DNA of 64,000 bases from an uncultured Eubacteriales bacterium (GTDB lineage: Bacteria > Bacillota > Clostridia > Oscillospirales > QAKW01): positions 62,001 to 126,000 of the forward strand of contig CABULU010000001.1 of assembly GCA_902492505.1 (NCBI GenBank). Direction: 5' to 3'. Below, one piece after another: positions 1-9,256 of the stretch. Each line of letters starts with the position of its first letter. Within the stretch, counting starts at the first letter, position 1. Both the position numbers and the translations under genes were made by a program. Under the pieces are notes generated by a model, which had not been told where the DNA came from, searched no databases, and saw only the letters and a program-made list of their open reading frames with translations.

Positions 1-639
1 GTGCTTGACGCACTGCTGGTGGCGGTGTTTGATTTCGGACTGTCCGGAGCTGCCGCGGCAACTGCAATAAGCCAGTGTATAGGCGGAATTGTGCCGGTAA
101 TATATTTTCTGTGTCCGAATTCCTCTCTTCTTCGGCTGACAAAGACAAAATTTTACGGCAGGTCGCTGCTTGTCGGTTGTATAAACGGCTCGTCGGAGCT
201 TATGTCCAACATATCCATGTCGCTTATAGGCATGCTTTATAACGTGCAGCTTATGAAGTTTGCCGGAGAGGACGGGGTTGCGGCTTATGGAGTTTTGATG
301 TATGTCAATATGATATTTTTAGCCGCGTTTATCGGATACTCTGTCGGAACGGCGCCTGTCATAGGATATAGTTACGGAGCAAAAAACAGCGTTGAGCTGA
401 AAAATATGTTTAAAAAAAGCTTTATTATAATCGGAACTCTTTCGGTGATAATGTTCGCGTCTGCGGAGCTTTTGGCGCGCTGGGCGGTTGCCGCATTAGG
501 CGCGGCTCACAGCAGCTATCGTATAATATGCCTTGCAAGCCCGCTGGCGTGGATTGCGGCGGCTGTGCTGCTGCTTGCGGTTTATTATTTTAAAATAGTG
601 CGTCGCCCGCAGTATAAAAAACCGAAAAATGAGGGCTGA
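1..639 (+). CDS. MATE-family multidrug/sodium antiporter, C-terminal part (5' end outside window)
   Basis: The frame is open from base 1, so the gene starts upstream of the window. The first ~60 residues match the MATE middle region (LDAL.., then SGAAAATAISQ and GGIVPVIYF), followed by the second six-helix bundle with GYSYGAKN. MATE proteins export cationic drugs or toxins using Na+ or H+ gradients at the inner membrane. The C-terminus is odd. After the helix ending near residue 160 (SAELLARW) the protein passes within ~10 residues to a last helix and a basic tail. The long family-typical stretch covering helices 11-12 (with its ..FFTALNNG.. segment) is not there, so an in-frame deletion of roughly 60 or more residues is likely. 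A hairpin terminator follows at 667-706. Family is confident; function of this copy is doubtful. Confidence 0.8.
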   Translation: MLDALLVAVFDFGLSGAAAATAISQCIGGIVPVIYFLCPNSSLLRLTKTKFYGRSLLVGCINGSSELMSNISMSLIGMLYNVQLMKFAGEDGVAAYGVLMYVNMIFLAAFIGYSVGTAPVIGYSYGAKNSVELKNMFKKSFIIIGTLSVIMFASAELLARWAVAALGAAHSSYRIICLASPLAWIAAAVLLLAVYYFKIVRRPQYKKPKNEG

Positions 640-666
640 TATAGGGCATTAAAATATAATAAAATC

Positions 667-706
667 GCGCCGACTCGGTGGGTTTACCCGGGCGGCGCTG
701 TTTTTT
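667..706 (+). terminator. Rho-independent terminator after the MATE gene
   Basis: Outer arms GCGCCG (667-672) and CGGCGC (693-698), with an inner GGG/CCC stem around TTTA, followed by a run of six T (701-706). Confidence 0.8.
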
Positions 707-729
707 ATAATCTGCGTTAACGCGCGGGC

Positions 730-758
730 TTGACTTATAAATATTATAATTATATAAT
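730..758 (+). promoter_or_regulatory. Sigma-A-type promoter of the SLH metallophosphatase gene
   Basis: TTGACT at 730-735, a 17-nt spacer and TATAAT at 753-758. The ribosome binding site AAGAGG lies at about 777-782 before ATG 790. Confidence 0.7.
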
Positions 759-789
759 GTAATTACATACTGAAAAAAGAGGTATCGAA

Positions 790-3696
790 ATGAAAAGAGC
801 AGTCTGCTTTTTAACGGTTTTTGTAATGTGTATTTCCCTTCTTGGCGGTATTTCGTTTGCCGCGGGCGGTATTTCCATCGAGGTTCAGCCCTCCGTATTT
901 CTGTGCGGGGATATATACAATATCGTTTGGTCCACCAATGTGAACGGTACAGGATACGTCGATTATACATATGACGGCAAGGATTACAGGGTGTATGATG
1001 AGGAAGCTGGCGTCGTGCGCACCGACGATTATATACATACCGTATCCGTGCCGGTGGAGCATCTGAATGCCGCGGGGGAATACAGCGTTACCTCCGTTGC
1101 GGTTTCTTCCCGCACTCCGTACAGCGTAAATTACGGAGATTCGTGCACCGAGACGCGCGGATTTACAAGCTATCACGGTCAGGAGGAAATCAATATATGG
1201 ACCCTTTCCGACCTGCACCGAACACCGACCAATGATATAATGAATTACGTGAACAAGGCTGTGTCGCATCTCAAGGGCGGATCGCCCGATCTTATCATGC
1301 TTCTGGGGGATATCTGCAATGATATGCAAAGTAAGGACTATGCGGAGATAGGTATTTTCGACACGGCGGCGCAGCTGTCCGGCGGTACCGTTCCCTGCGT
1401 GTATACGCGCGGAAACCATGAAACCCGCGGTGAGTTTTCGGGATATCTGCTTCAGTATCTGCCTTCAGATACCGGCGAATTCTATTTTACGTTTGAATAC
1501 GGTCCGATGTCATCGGTTGTTTTGGATTTCGGCGAGGACAAGATCGACACCCATCCCGAATATTCCGGGCTTGTTGACTACAATAATTATCGTATCGAGG
1601 AAAACGACTGGCTGGGTACCGTTCAAGACTATGGCGGTGAGCCGGCCTATCGAATTGCGTTCTGTCACGGACCGAATATTATTAATCATTTCGGCTTTAA
1701 CTGGCTGAGCAATCTGTCCGCCATAGGCACGGATCTGCTTGTCGCGGGACACTATCACGGAATTGAGATGTGGGAGCCGGGCGGTAACAATTCGTCAAGC
1801 TGTACGGATTTTCCGATAATGCTTGACGGTTCGCATGTCAATAATGCGGGATTTATTGCAAGTCAGCTTTTGCTGAAGGACGGAAAAATCACCTGTTACG
1901 GAGTGTCCGATACGGGAGAACAAAAGCTGTCATATGAGCTGACGGCGGGCGGAAATGTTAAAGACCAAAGCGAAAGCGCGGCTGAGAGCTTATCCTCTTA
2001 TGCCGTCGACGGTGCAGAGGCGGACTTAATTGAAAACGTTTCCGTTCCCACAGCCTACGGTAAACCGGTGAGCAGCGTGATTAAGGGTGCGGCTGCCGAC
2101 TTCGGCTTTATTACAAAGCCTACCGTTTTCGATACAGGAGATACATATACGGTTGCATGGGCGACGACCGAGGGTAAAAACTCCATGGGCGAGGTTCACC
2201 TTGTCTATGAGGGCAGAGAGCATCGGTTTACCGATTCTGAGGGCGGCACGCTGCGCTGTCTGTCCAATATGCATGCGGTTCGTATCCCGAAAAAGTATCT
2301 TGAAAATAACTCCTATGAGGTCGTTTCCCAGCACATAATAAAACACGGTGCATACTCGGCTCAGAAAGGTCCGCTTGTCACCTCCGGCTATCTTGAATTT
2401 TCCGGATATAGCGGACAGCAGGAAATTGAGATGCTTATGGTGAGCGATCTGAATTCCGACAGAACACTTATTCCGAAAATCCGTGCGGCGGCAAGCGGGT
2501 ATGACCTCTTAGTGCTGGGCGGGAATATATTGAAAAACGCCGGAAGCGACAGTGATGTTATAAGCGGCTTGCTCTATAATGCCGGTATGCTTACGGGCGG
2601 AAAAATTCCCGTTGTGTTCCTTCGCGGAGAAAATGAGACTTTGGGCGAATATGCGCCCTACCTCACCCGAATTGTGCGCAACTCCCCCCGTCAGTTTTAT
2701 GAGGCTGTTCAATACGGTCCTGTTTCTATGCTGATTCTTGATACTGCCGGGCTTTACCCCGACGACAGCAGTGCATATAACGGGCTTGCCAGCTTTGAAT
2801 CGGTTCGTGCAAAGCAGCAGCAGTGGCTTGACAATCAGTCCTACGGCGACGCACAGTATAAGCTTGCGCTTGCACATGCGCCGGTTATTCATGACCAGCT
2901 AAGCTATAAATACAGTCGCACGCTTAATACGCTGGGCACCGACCTTGCACTGTTTGCTCATGAACAGACGTCCGCTTTCTATGACGCCGGGTATCATAAT
3001 CAGAATTTTGTCAGCGCAGTGAACGGAAGCTATTTCACTGACGGTACGGTGGGTACTCTTGTAAGCTTTGGCGGCGGACAGATAACGCTTAAAACACTCG
3101 GTGAAAACGGCACGGTTAAAGCTCAAAAGACTTTCGCGACTTCTGATAATGAGCTTGCGGAGTTTACAGACGTCCCGCAGAACCGCTGGTATACGGATGC
3201 TGTGAATTATGCGCATACGCAGCTGCTGATGCGCGGCGTTACGGAGGACAGCTTTCAGCCGTCCTCAGAGCTTACCCGCGGTATGGCGGTGACGGTACTG
3301 GCACGTCTTGCGGATGTCGATACCGAGGCTTTTGAAGACAGTCCGTCGGCGTTTTCTGACGTTGAGCAGAGCCGTTACTATGCGGGCGCCGTACAGTGGG
3401 CGGCGCAAAACAAAATTACAAACGGTACGGATGCCGGGCAGTTTTCGCCTGATGAGCCGCTCACGCGGCAGATGCTTTGCGCCATGATATACCGCATGTA
3501 TTCGGATGAATATGAGCTGTCAAAGGAGGACTGCGGCTTTGCTGATTTTGATGAGGTCAGTGCGTATGCCAGGGATGCGGTCGCGGCGCTTGCTGCGGCG
3601 GGTGTTATAAACGGCATGGGCAGTAATGAATTTCAGCCGAAAACCGCCGTTACCCGCGCAATGCTCGCACAAATTATATATAACGGTAAATTTTAA
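790..3696 (+). CDS. Secreted tandem calcineurin-like phosphoesterase with three SLH domains; second phosphoesterase copy degenerate
   Basis: 968 residues. Signal peptide 1-25 (basic start, hydrophobic core, SFAAG). The first unit (about 26-390) is a beta-sandwich followed by a metallophosphatase with its ligands intact: SDLH 140-143, GD 173-174, GNHE 208-211, CHG 292-294 and GHYH 320-323. The second unit (about 430-780) repeats the same order, but the motifs read SDLN 552-555, GGN 577-579, GENE 613-616, AHA 695-697 and AHEQ 723-726, so most metal ligands are lost. Residues 788-968 are three SLH repeats (FTDV..RWY, FSDV..YY, FADF..) that anchor to secondary cell-wall polymer. The likely role is a cell-surface phosphohydrolase of unknown substrate, with the second copy structural or binding. 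It has its own promoter. Confidence 0.88.
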   Translation: MKRAVCFLTVFVMCISLLGGISFAAGGISIEVQPSVFLCGDIYNIVWSTNVNGTGYVDYTYDGKDYRVYDEEAGVVRTDDYIHTVSVPVEHLNAAGEYSVTSVAVSSRTPYSVNYGDSCTETRGFTSYHGQEEINIWTLSDLHRTPTNDIMNYVNKAVSHLKGGSPDLIMLLGDICNDMQSKDYAEIGIFDTAAQLSGGTVPCVYTRGNHETRGEFSGYLLQYLPSDTGEFYFTFEYGPMSSVVLDFGEDKIDTHPEYSGLVDYNNYRIEENDWLGTVQDYGGEPAYRIAFCHGPNIINHFGFNWLSNLSAIGTDLLVAGHYHGIEMWEPGGNNSSSCTDFPIMLDGSHVNNAGFIASQLLLKDGKITCYGVSDTGEQKLSYELTAGGNVKDQSESAAESLSSYAVDGAEADLIENVSVPTAYGKPVSSVIKGAAADFGFITKPTVFDTGDTYTVAWATTEGKNSMGEVHLVYEGREHRFTDSEGGTLRCLSNMHAVRIPKKYLENNSYEVVSQHIIKHGAYSAQKGPLVTSGYLEFSGYSGQQEIEMLMVSDLNSDRTLIPKIRAAASGYDLLVLGGNILKNAGSDSDVISGLLYNAGMLTGGKIPVVFLRGENETLGEYAPYLTRIVRNSPRQFYEAVQYGPVSMLILDTAGLYPDDSSAYNGLASFESVRAKQQQWLDNQSYGDAQYKLALAHAPVIHDQLSYKYSRTLNTLGTDLALFAHEQTSAFYDAGYHNQNFVSAVNGSYFTDGTVGTLVSFGGGQITLKTLGENGTVKAQKTFATSDNELAEFTDVPQNRWYTDAVNYAHTQLLMRGVTEDSFQPSSELTRGMAVTVLARLADVDTEAFEDSPSAFSDVEQSRYYAGAVQWAAQNKITNGTDAGQFSPDEPLTRQMLCAMIYRMYSDEYELSKEDCGFADFDEVSAYARDAVAALAAAGVINGMGSNEFQPKTAVTRAMLAQIIYNGKF

Positions 3697-3711
3697 AGGG
3701 CAAAATTTGAT

Positions 3712-4437
3712 TTGAGACTGATAGTAATTGCATCGGGCAGCAGTGCAAATGCTGCCGTAATTGAAAATAACGGCGCCGCGGTCCTTGTGGACTGCGGCGT
3801 AACGCTGAAGACGCTGAAATGCGGGCTTGCAAAAGCGGGGCTTTCACTTTCCGATTTATGCGCCGCATTTATAACCCACAGACATTCTGATCATATAAAG
3901 GGACTGCCGGTGCTTGCGCGCGCGGCGGATATTCCGATTTATTCTGCTGTGGATATCGGACTGTGCAGTCGCTTTGAAGATAAAATGACGCTTAGCGGTT
4001 TTGAGGTGCAGGCGTTTGAGTGTTCACATGACGTGCCGTGCGTAGGATATAAAATAAGCTGCGGTGAAAAATCTATCTGTATCGCAACCGATTCGGGAAC
4101 CGTAACGCAGTCAATGCTTGAGGCGCTTTACGGCTGTGAAACGGTAATGATTGAAAGTAACCATGATATAGGTATGCTGAAAAACGGTTTTTATCCTGCA
4201 CATCTTAAATCGAGGATTATGTCCCCTTTCGGACATATGTCAAACAGTGACTGTGCAAAGCTTGTGACCTACCTTGCCGGCGGCGGGCTCAGGCGCGCAG
4301 TGCTTGCGCACCTGAGTGAAAATAACAATACTCCCCTGCTCGCCCGTGCTGAGACGCAGGGCGCACTTGCCCGGCTTGCTCCGGACAGCGGCGTTACTGT
4401 CTGTCACGCCGGTGCGGGACTTATAGTTGAATTTTAA
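3712..4437 (+). CDS. YycJ/VicX-type MBL-fold metallohydrolase
   Basis: 241 residues, TTG start at 3712 preceded by AAAGGG at 3695-3700. SGSSANAA near the N-terminus, the metal-binding motif THRHSDH at about 55-61 and the C-terminal HLSENNN are hallmarks of the YycJ/VicX branch of the metallo-beta-lactamase fold, reported as nucleases or partners of WalRK signalling. No walR/walK lies nearby. It follows the SLH gene by 15 nt and is followed closely by the acetyltransferase gene, so it may share transcripts with both. Fold confident; substrate inferred from the family only. Confidence 0.85.
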   Translation: MRLIVIASGSSANAAVIENNGAAVLVDCGVTLKTLKCGLAKAGLSLSDLCAAFITHRHSDHIKGLPVLARAADIPIYSAVDIGLCSRFEDKMTLSGFEVQAFECSHDVPCVGYKISCGEKSICIATDSGTVTQSMLEALYGCETVMIESNHDIGMLKNGFYPAHLKSRIMSPFGHMSNSDCAKLVTYLAGGGLRRAVLAHLSENNNTPLLARAETQGALARLAPDSGVTVCHAGAGLIVEF

Positions 4438-4450
4438 AGGAGCACTATCA

Positions 4451-5062
4451 ATGACCTCTTATGAAAAAATGCACAGCGGCGATATTTACTTTTGCAATGA
4501 CGAGGAGCTGTCGCGCCGCCAGCTTGCCTGTCTTGAAAAGCTTTATGACTATAATGCCACCCGTCCTTCGCAGGGTGAGCTGCGCGCGCAGCTTTTAAAG
4601 GATATGTTCGCCCAAATCGGAGACGGATGCTATATCGAACCGCCGCTGCATGCAAACTGGGCCGGTGCGCATGTGCATTTCGGAAATAATGTATATGCCA
4701 ATTTTAATTTGACGCTTGTGGATGATACGCATATCTATGTCGGGGACGGCACAATGTTCGGACCGAATGTTGTAATTGCAACAGCCGGACATCCGATATT
4801 GCCCCAGCTTCGGGAACGGGTCGGGCAGTTTAACATGCCCGTACATATCGGTAAAAACTGCTGGCTGGGAGCGGGTGTTATTGTTTTACCCGGCGTGTCG
4901 ATAGGAGACAATACCGTTGTGGGAGCCGGCAGCGTTGTGACAAAGGATATTCCCGCAAACGTAGTAGCTGTCGGCAGTCCGTGCCGTGTTCTGCGTGAAA
5001 TCGGCGAGCGTGACAGAGAATATTATTTCAGGGATAAAAGGATAGATTTTGATAAAATTTAG
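4451..5062 (+). CDS. Sugar O-acetyltransferase (maltose/galactoside acetyltransferase type)
   Basis: 203 residues, left-handed beta-helix (hexapeptide) acetyltransferase using acetyl-CoA. The ATG at 4451 is chosen because AAAGGAG sits 8 nt upstream; a longer reading from 4427 would run through that site. MTSYEKMHSGDIYFCNDEEL is the typical Maa/LacA N-terminal helical domain. The hexapeptide region has the catalytic His in TAGHP (about 115) and the GAGSVVTKDIPAN turn near the C-terminus. Cytoplasmic; it probably acetylates maltose, glucose or a galactoside, exact acceptor unknown. A hairpin follows directly. Confidence 0.9.
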   Translation: MTSYEKMHSGDIYFCNDEELSRRQLACLEKLYDYNATRPSQGELRAQLLKDMFAQIGDGCYIEPPLHANWAGAHVHFGNNVYANFNLTLVDDTHIYVGDGTMFGPNVVIATAGHPILPQLRERVGQFNMPVHIGKNCWLGAGVIVLPGVSIGDNTVVGAGSVVTKDIPANVVAVGSPCRVLREIGERDREYYFRDKRIDFDKI

Positions 5063-5064
5063 GA

Positions 5065-5090
5065 AAAGGGCGGGTTTTATTCCGCCCTTT
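5065..5090 (+). terminator. Hairpin terminator after the acetyltransferase gene
   Basis: Arms AAAGGGCGG (5065-5073) and CCGCCCTTT (5082-5090). The T tract is interrupted (GCTGATTTTT), so termination may be partial. Confidence 0.6.
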
Positions 5091-5137
5091 GCTGATTTTT
5101 GTCGTCGGCGGGTGAACAATCTGTTATTTACGGGTCA

Positions 5138-5165
5138 TTGTGCTGTCATTTTTACGCTGTATAAT
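5138..5165 (+). promoter_or_regulatory. Promoter of the ABC transporter operon
   Basis: TTGTGC at 5138-5143, a 16-nt spacer and TATAAT at 5160-5165. AGGAGGAG at 5181-5188 is the ribosome binding site for ATG 5201. Confidence 0.5.
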
Positions 5166-5200
5166 GTACTTAAAACGATCAGGAGGAGAATCAGGAAATT

Positions 5201-5884
5201 ATGGAGATACTGAAAATCGAAAATCTTACCAAGATTTACGGCAGCGGTGAAAATGAAGTACGTGCGCTGGACGATGTTTCATTTTCGGTGGAAAAGGGCG
5301 AGTTTTTGGCAATAATCGGTCCGTCCGGCAGCGGAAAATCCACGCTTTTGCATATGATAGGAGGCGTTGACCGTCCGACATCGGGCAGGATACTTATGAA
5401 CGGGCAGGACGTTTATGCGCAAAACGAGGATCAGCTTGCAATTTTCCGGCGTCGTCAGGTTGGACTGATATATCAGTTTTATAACCTTATTCCGATTTTG
5501 AACGTCACCGAAAATATGACGCTTCCTGTGCTGATGGACGGCAGGCGGGTAAACAATGACTTTTTAAACGAGCTTATAGATACGCTTGATTTGCGCGGAA
5601 GAGAAAAACACCTTCCCAATCAGTTGTCCGGCGGACAGCAGCAGCGCGTTTCCATCGGCCGCGCTCTGATGAACATGCCGGCTGTTGTACTGGCAGACGA
5701 GCCGACGGGTAATCTTGACTCCAAAAACAGCCAGGAAATACTGGAGCTTTTGAAGCTGTCCAATAAAAAATACAATCAGACGCTTATTGTCATAACCCAT
5801 GACGAAAATATTGCAATTCAGGCGGACCGTGTAATTTCCATCGAGGACGGCAAAATTACGCGGGACAGTGCGGCACGGGGGTAA
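5201..5884 (+). CDS. ABC transporter ATP-binding protein (MacB/LolD/BceA type)
   Basis: 227 residues, the size of stand-alone ATPases that pair with FtsX-fold permeases. Walker A GPSGSGKS at about 41-48, Q-loop in LIYQFYNL, signature LSGGQQQR near 142, Walker [14 protein letters not shown] and the H-loop THDE. It drives the mechanotransmission-type permease encoded 6 nt downstream. Families of this type export peptides, relay antibiotic stress or move lipids; the substrate cannot be told here. No two-component genes flank it, unlike classical BceAB loci. Confidence 0.92.
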   Translation: MEILKIENLTKIYGSGENEVRALDDVSFSVEKGEFLAIIGPSGSGKSTLLHMIGGVDRPTSGRILMNGQDVYAQNEDQLAIFRRRQVGLIYQFYNLIPILNVTENMTLPVLMDGRRVNNDFLNELIDTLDLRGREKHLPNQLSGGQQQRVSIGRALMNMPAVVLADEPTGNLDSKNSQEILELLKLSNKKYNQTLIVITHDENIAIQADRVISIEDGKITRDSAARG

Positions 5885-5890
5885 GACATC

Positions 5891-8569
5891 GTGAATATTT
5901 TCAGAAAATATACGGTGCGCTCGCTGCTTAAAAACAAAATGCGCACCTTTGTAACCATTGTCGGCATTGTGCTTTCCGTTGCAATGTTTACCGCCGTAAC
6001 GGAGGCGGTGGCATGTCTGCGCGGATATCTTATAGATGACGTTATAAACAGCTTCGGCGGATTTTATGCGAACACCGAGGAAATAGACGCCTCAATGCTT
6101 TCAAAGCTTAAAAATGAGGACGGAGTTGATAAAACGGTTACGCTGGGCAGCGTCGGTTATGCCGATATCGGCTCGCAAAATCCATATAAGCCGTACTTGT
6201 TTGTTACGAATATGTCGGCGGACTTTTGCGACCTTGTAGCGGTGAATTTGGAGAGCGGCCGTCTGCCCGAGCGGGAGGATGAAATTGTTCTGCCCATTCA
6301 TCTTTCAACAAACGGCAGTGTGGAGTACAGTCTGGGTGATACACTGACGCTGCATATAGGGCAGCGCATGTCGGACGGTTTCAGGCTTAACCAGTACAGT
6401 ATGTATACAGACGGCGAGAAGCTTGTCGGGGAGTATGAAAAAAACTATACGGTAGTTGGGTTTTACTCACGGTTTGCAACGGATATCGAGCCTTATTCCG
6501 CTCCCGGCTATACCGCGCTGACAGTCGGCGGGGAAAGCAATTATTACAGTGCATTTTTTACTCTTGAAAATATTCGGGACACGTTTGACTTTATTTCTGA
6601 CAATCCGGAATATGGGCAGTTGAATACAAACAGTGAGCTTTTAATGCTTTACGGCGTGAGCGGATATGACAATATGCTGGCTGTGCTTATCGGTATGGCG
6701 GCGGTGCTCATAGGTCTTATCATGTTCGGCTCGGTTTCACTTATTTATAATTCTTTTTCTATTTCGGTAAGTGAGCGTACAAAGCAGTTCGGAATACTCA
6801 AATCGATAGGCGCGACAAAAAAGCAGATACGCCGCACGGTTTTTTATGAAGCACTTTTTCTGTGTATTATTGCGGTTCCGCTGGGAATTATCGCGGGTTG
6901 TGCGGGGCTTGGAATTACGCTGTATCTGCTGCGCGGAGCATTCAGCTCGGCTGAGATGTTTTTTAATACCGGTGCGGGGCTGGCTCCCAAGCTTATAATT
7001 TCGCCGACAGCGCTTATAATAGCAGCGGCTATAGGTGTCGTAACGACTGTTATTTCGGCGTATGTGCCTGCACGCCGTGCAGTAAAGGTGCCGCCCATTG
7101 AGGCGGTGCGTCGCTCAAATGACATTACGGCAAAGCAGGTTAAAATTCACGGAAACGGAATAGTTTATAAGCTGTTTGGGTTTGAGGGAATGATTGCCGC
7201 CAAAAATTTCAGGCGCAATAAGAAACAGTACCGCACGGCGATACTGTCGCTGTTTATGAGCGTTGTTCTGTTTGTTTCCGCGTCTTCCTTCTGCCGGTAT
7301 CTTACAGACGCTGCGGGAGATGTTGACAGAAGCGCCGGATATGATATATCCTACGTTATGCACGATGCTTACGATACCGATGCAGCTGATAGGATTTACA
7401 AGTCGCTGTCAGAGGCGGACGGTGTAACCGAGTCAGTATTGCTGAGTGTGAATTCATATGAAGCAGTGGTGCCGTATGACCTGATATCCCGCAGAGCTCG
7501 ACAGTTGCTGTTTGATAATTCCGAAGACAGTATGCAGATGGAAGAACCGCAGTGGGAATGGATATATCCGCGCATTTATTATGTCAGTGACGCGCAGTAT
7601 GAAAAGTTGGCAAGGGACAGCGGGCTTTCAGTTGATATATCCGACCCAAAGGCTCTTGTTTTTGATAATTGCAAAATGTATATAAACGAAGGTGACAACA
7701 ACCTGAAGGTATATGAAACTGAGTATTTGGAGCATAGCAAGATAACCGATGAACTGAAGTTTTATTCGGTAGTCGAGCGGGAGGGCTACGATTTTTTCAG
7801 GTTTGAGGATGGTTTTGCACTTTACCTGCCGGAGGATGTAATGATGGATGATTCCTCACAAATTCAGGATGAGGATTATCTGCGGGTGGAAATAGGTGAG
7901 GCGCTTGAAGCAAAACCGTTGGCGGTTGCTGGCTTTGTCAGTGAAAAGCCGTTTTTTGCAAATGATGATCTGGCGCTGATTTATCCTCGCAGCGCGATAG
8001 CGAGCGCACCGGTGGAACTGTATAATGCGAGCATGTACTTTCTGACAAATGACCATGTCAAAACCTTCAACGCCATGACAAAAATCCTGTCTGATATGAA
8101 TGCCGATAAGTCGGGGCTTTTTGATGTAGCGGCTGACGCAGAGCGAGCGCGGTCGCTCACCGTAATCGTAAATGTGTTTGCGTACGGATTTATAATACTC
8201 ATTTCTCTGATAGCGCTGACAAATGTTTTCAATACTGTTTCTACAAATATATTCCTGCGCAGGCGAGAGCTTGCAATGTTTAAATCAATCGGCATGACGC
8301 GGCGCGGCTTTAACAAAATGATGAATTATGAGTGTATCATATGCGGTGCGCGCGGGCTTATGCTGGGGCTGCCGGTCTCGGTGCTTGTTACTTTTTTGAT
8401 ATATCGGATTATGGCTCAGGGCTTTTCCTCGAATTTCTATATTCCGTGGTACAGCATAGCAATCGCGGTGTTCAGCGTGTTTGCGGTCGTTTTTGTCGCA
8501 ATGCTGTATTCAATGGGTAAAATACGCAAGGAAAATACGATAGACACACTTAAAAACGAGAATATATAA
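5891..8569 (+). CDS. FtsX-family ABC transporter permease
   Basis: 892 residues, GTG start 6 nt after the ATPase stop. It has two MacB/FtsX halves. TM1 lies near 20-40, followed by a large extracellular domain (about 45-255) and TM helices at about 261-285, 320-345 and 368-392. The second half has a TM near 451-468, an extracellular domain to about 750, and helices near 756-783, 819-840 and 854-874. The coupling motifs SERTKQFGILKSIGATKKQIRR and RRRELAMFKSIGMTRRG are the conserved cytoplasmic elements that contact the ATPase. The duplicated architecture suggests that one chain supplies both halves. A strong terminator follows. Confidence 0.9.
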   Translation: MNIFRKYTVRSLLKNKMRTFVTIVGIVLSVAMFTAVTEAVACLRGYLIDDVINSFGGFYANTEEIDASMLSKLKNEDGVDKTVTLGSVGYADIGSQNPYKPYLFVTNMSADFCDLVAVNLESGRLPEREDEIVLPIHLSTNGSVEYSLGDTLTLHIGQRMSDGFRLNQYSMYTDGEKLVGEYEKNYTVVGFYSRFATDIEPYSAPGYTALTVGGESNYYSAFFTLENIRDTFDFISDNPEYGQLNTNSELLMLYGVSGYDNMLAVLIGMAAVLIGLIMFGSVSLIYNSFSISVSERTKQFGILKSIGATKKQIRRTVFYEALFLCIIAVPLGIIAGCAGLGITLYLLRGAFSSAEMFFNTGAGLAPKLIISPTALIIAAAIGVVTTVISAYVPARRAVKVPPIEAVRRSNDITAKQVKIHGNGIVYKLFGFEGMIAAKNFRRNKKQYRTAILSLFMSVVLFVSASSFCRYLTDAAGDVDRSAGYDISYVMHDAYDTDAADRIYKSLSEADGVTESVLLSVNSYEAVVPYDLISRRARQLLFDNSEDSMQMEEPQWEWIYPRIYYVSDAQYEKLARDSGLSVDISDPKALVFDNCKMYINEGDNNLKVYETEYLEHSKITDELKFYSVVEREGYDFFRFEDGFALYLPEDVMMDDSSQIQDEDYLRVEIGEALEAKPLAVAGFVSEKPFFANDDLALIYPRSAIASAPVELYNASMYFLTNDHVKTFNAMTKILSDMNADKSGLFDVAADAERARSLTVIVNVFAYGFIILISLIALTNVFNTVSTNIFLRRRELAMFKSIGMTRRGFNKMMNYECIICGARGLMLGLPVSVLVTFLIYRIMAQGFSSNFYIPWYSIAIAVFSVFAVVFVAMLYSMGKIRKENTIDTLKNENI

Positions 8570-8571
8570 TA

Positions 8572-8601
8572 AAAAACCGGGCACAAATGTGCCCGGTTTT
8601 T
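8572..8601. terminator. Bidirectional terminator between convergent operons
   Basis: AAAAACCGGGCAC pairs with GTGCCCGGTTTTT around AAAT. A-rich and T-rich flanks allow use from both strands. Confidence 0.88.
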
Positions 8602-8606
8602 ACCTT

Positions 8607-9251
8607 TTAAAATGCAAAATCACGCATGCTGCACATACCTCCGAGACTTTCAAATATCTCTAAAAATTCGGGATATCTTTCAAACAGCCCGTCCACGTTG
8701 CGCACCACGGTTTCGCCCTTGGTATAAGTCGATATCAAAATCAGAGCCATCGCCATATGCGGATTGTTTTTTGCGTTAAGCACCGTGTACTCCACCGACC
8801 TTTGCGGCCAAATCCATAAATCGTTGCCGTTAAATTCACATCGGGCGCCAAGCGCATGGAGATTTTCAATTATCAGTGCCTGGAGCTCAGTCGCGGCGGC
8901 AAAACCCGAAATATGCGTTTTGCCTTTTGCAAACAGTGCCAGCATGGAAATTACAGGCGCTATTATCGGAAATTCCGCAATATCCACGTGGCAGCCCCGC
9001 AATGTATCGGCGCGCACATTCACACTGTCGCCGCCGCGTGTGATTTTTGCACCGAAGCGGCGCAGTATATCCAGCACCATCTTTCCGTTCTGTTCGCTGC
9101 CTGCGTTCAGATTTGTGCAAATAACCGAAGAATCAAGCGCCGCGCGCGCAAAAAACATGCCCGCAAAGCTGTAATCTCCGCTGTATTTTCCGATTAGCGG
9201 TGCGCTGAACTCGCCGCGTATGTCACATTTTTTAACTTCTATATCCGACAT
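8607..9251 (-). CDS. Half-length EPSP-synthase-fold protein (AroA C-terminal domain) lacking active-site residues
   Basis: 214 residues, about half of AroA (~430). The sequence starts at the junction of the two AroA domains (GKYSGDYSFAGMFFARAAL corresponds to the family's EGDYS.AAFFL) and runs to the family C-terminus (RYPEFLEIFESLGG corresponds to K.FPDYFE.). Compared with E. coli AroA from memory, the catalytic/PEP-binding positions are altered. The KETDRL segment is ATELQAL, DHRMAM is NPHMAM, and the Lys of KTFPDY is Glu. It is therefore unlikely to make EPSP. The hydrophobic core pattern is well kept, so it is probably expressed, not a fresh pseudogene. It is the last gene of a minus-strand operon, 5 nt behind a lipoprotein. 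Function unknown. Confidence 0.72.
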   Translation of the reverse strand: MSDIEVKKCDIRGEFSAPLIGKYSGDYSFAGMFFARAALDSSVICTNLNAGSEQNGKMVLDILRRFGAKITRGGDSVNVRADTLRGCHVDIAEFPIIAPVISMLALFAKGKTHISGFAAATELQALIIENLHALGARCEFNGNDLWIWPQRSVEYTVLNAKNNPHMAMALILISTYTKGETVVRNVDGLFERYPEFLEIFESLGGMCSMRDFAF

Positions 9252-9256
9252 TTTGT

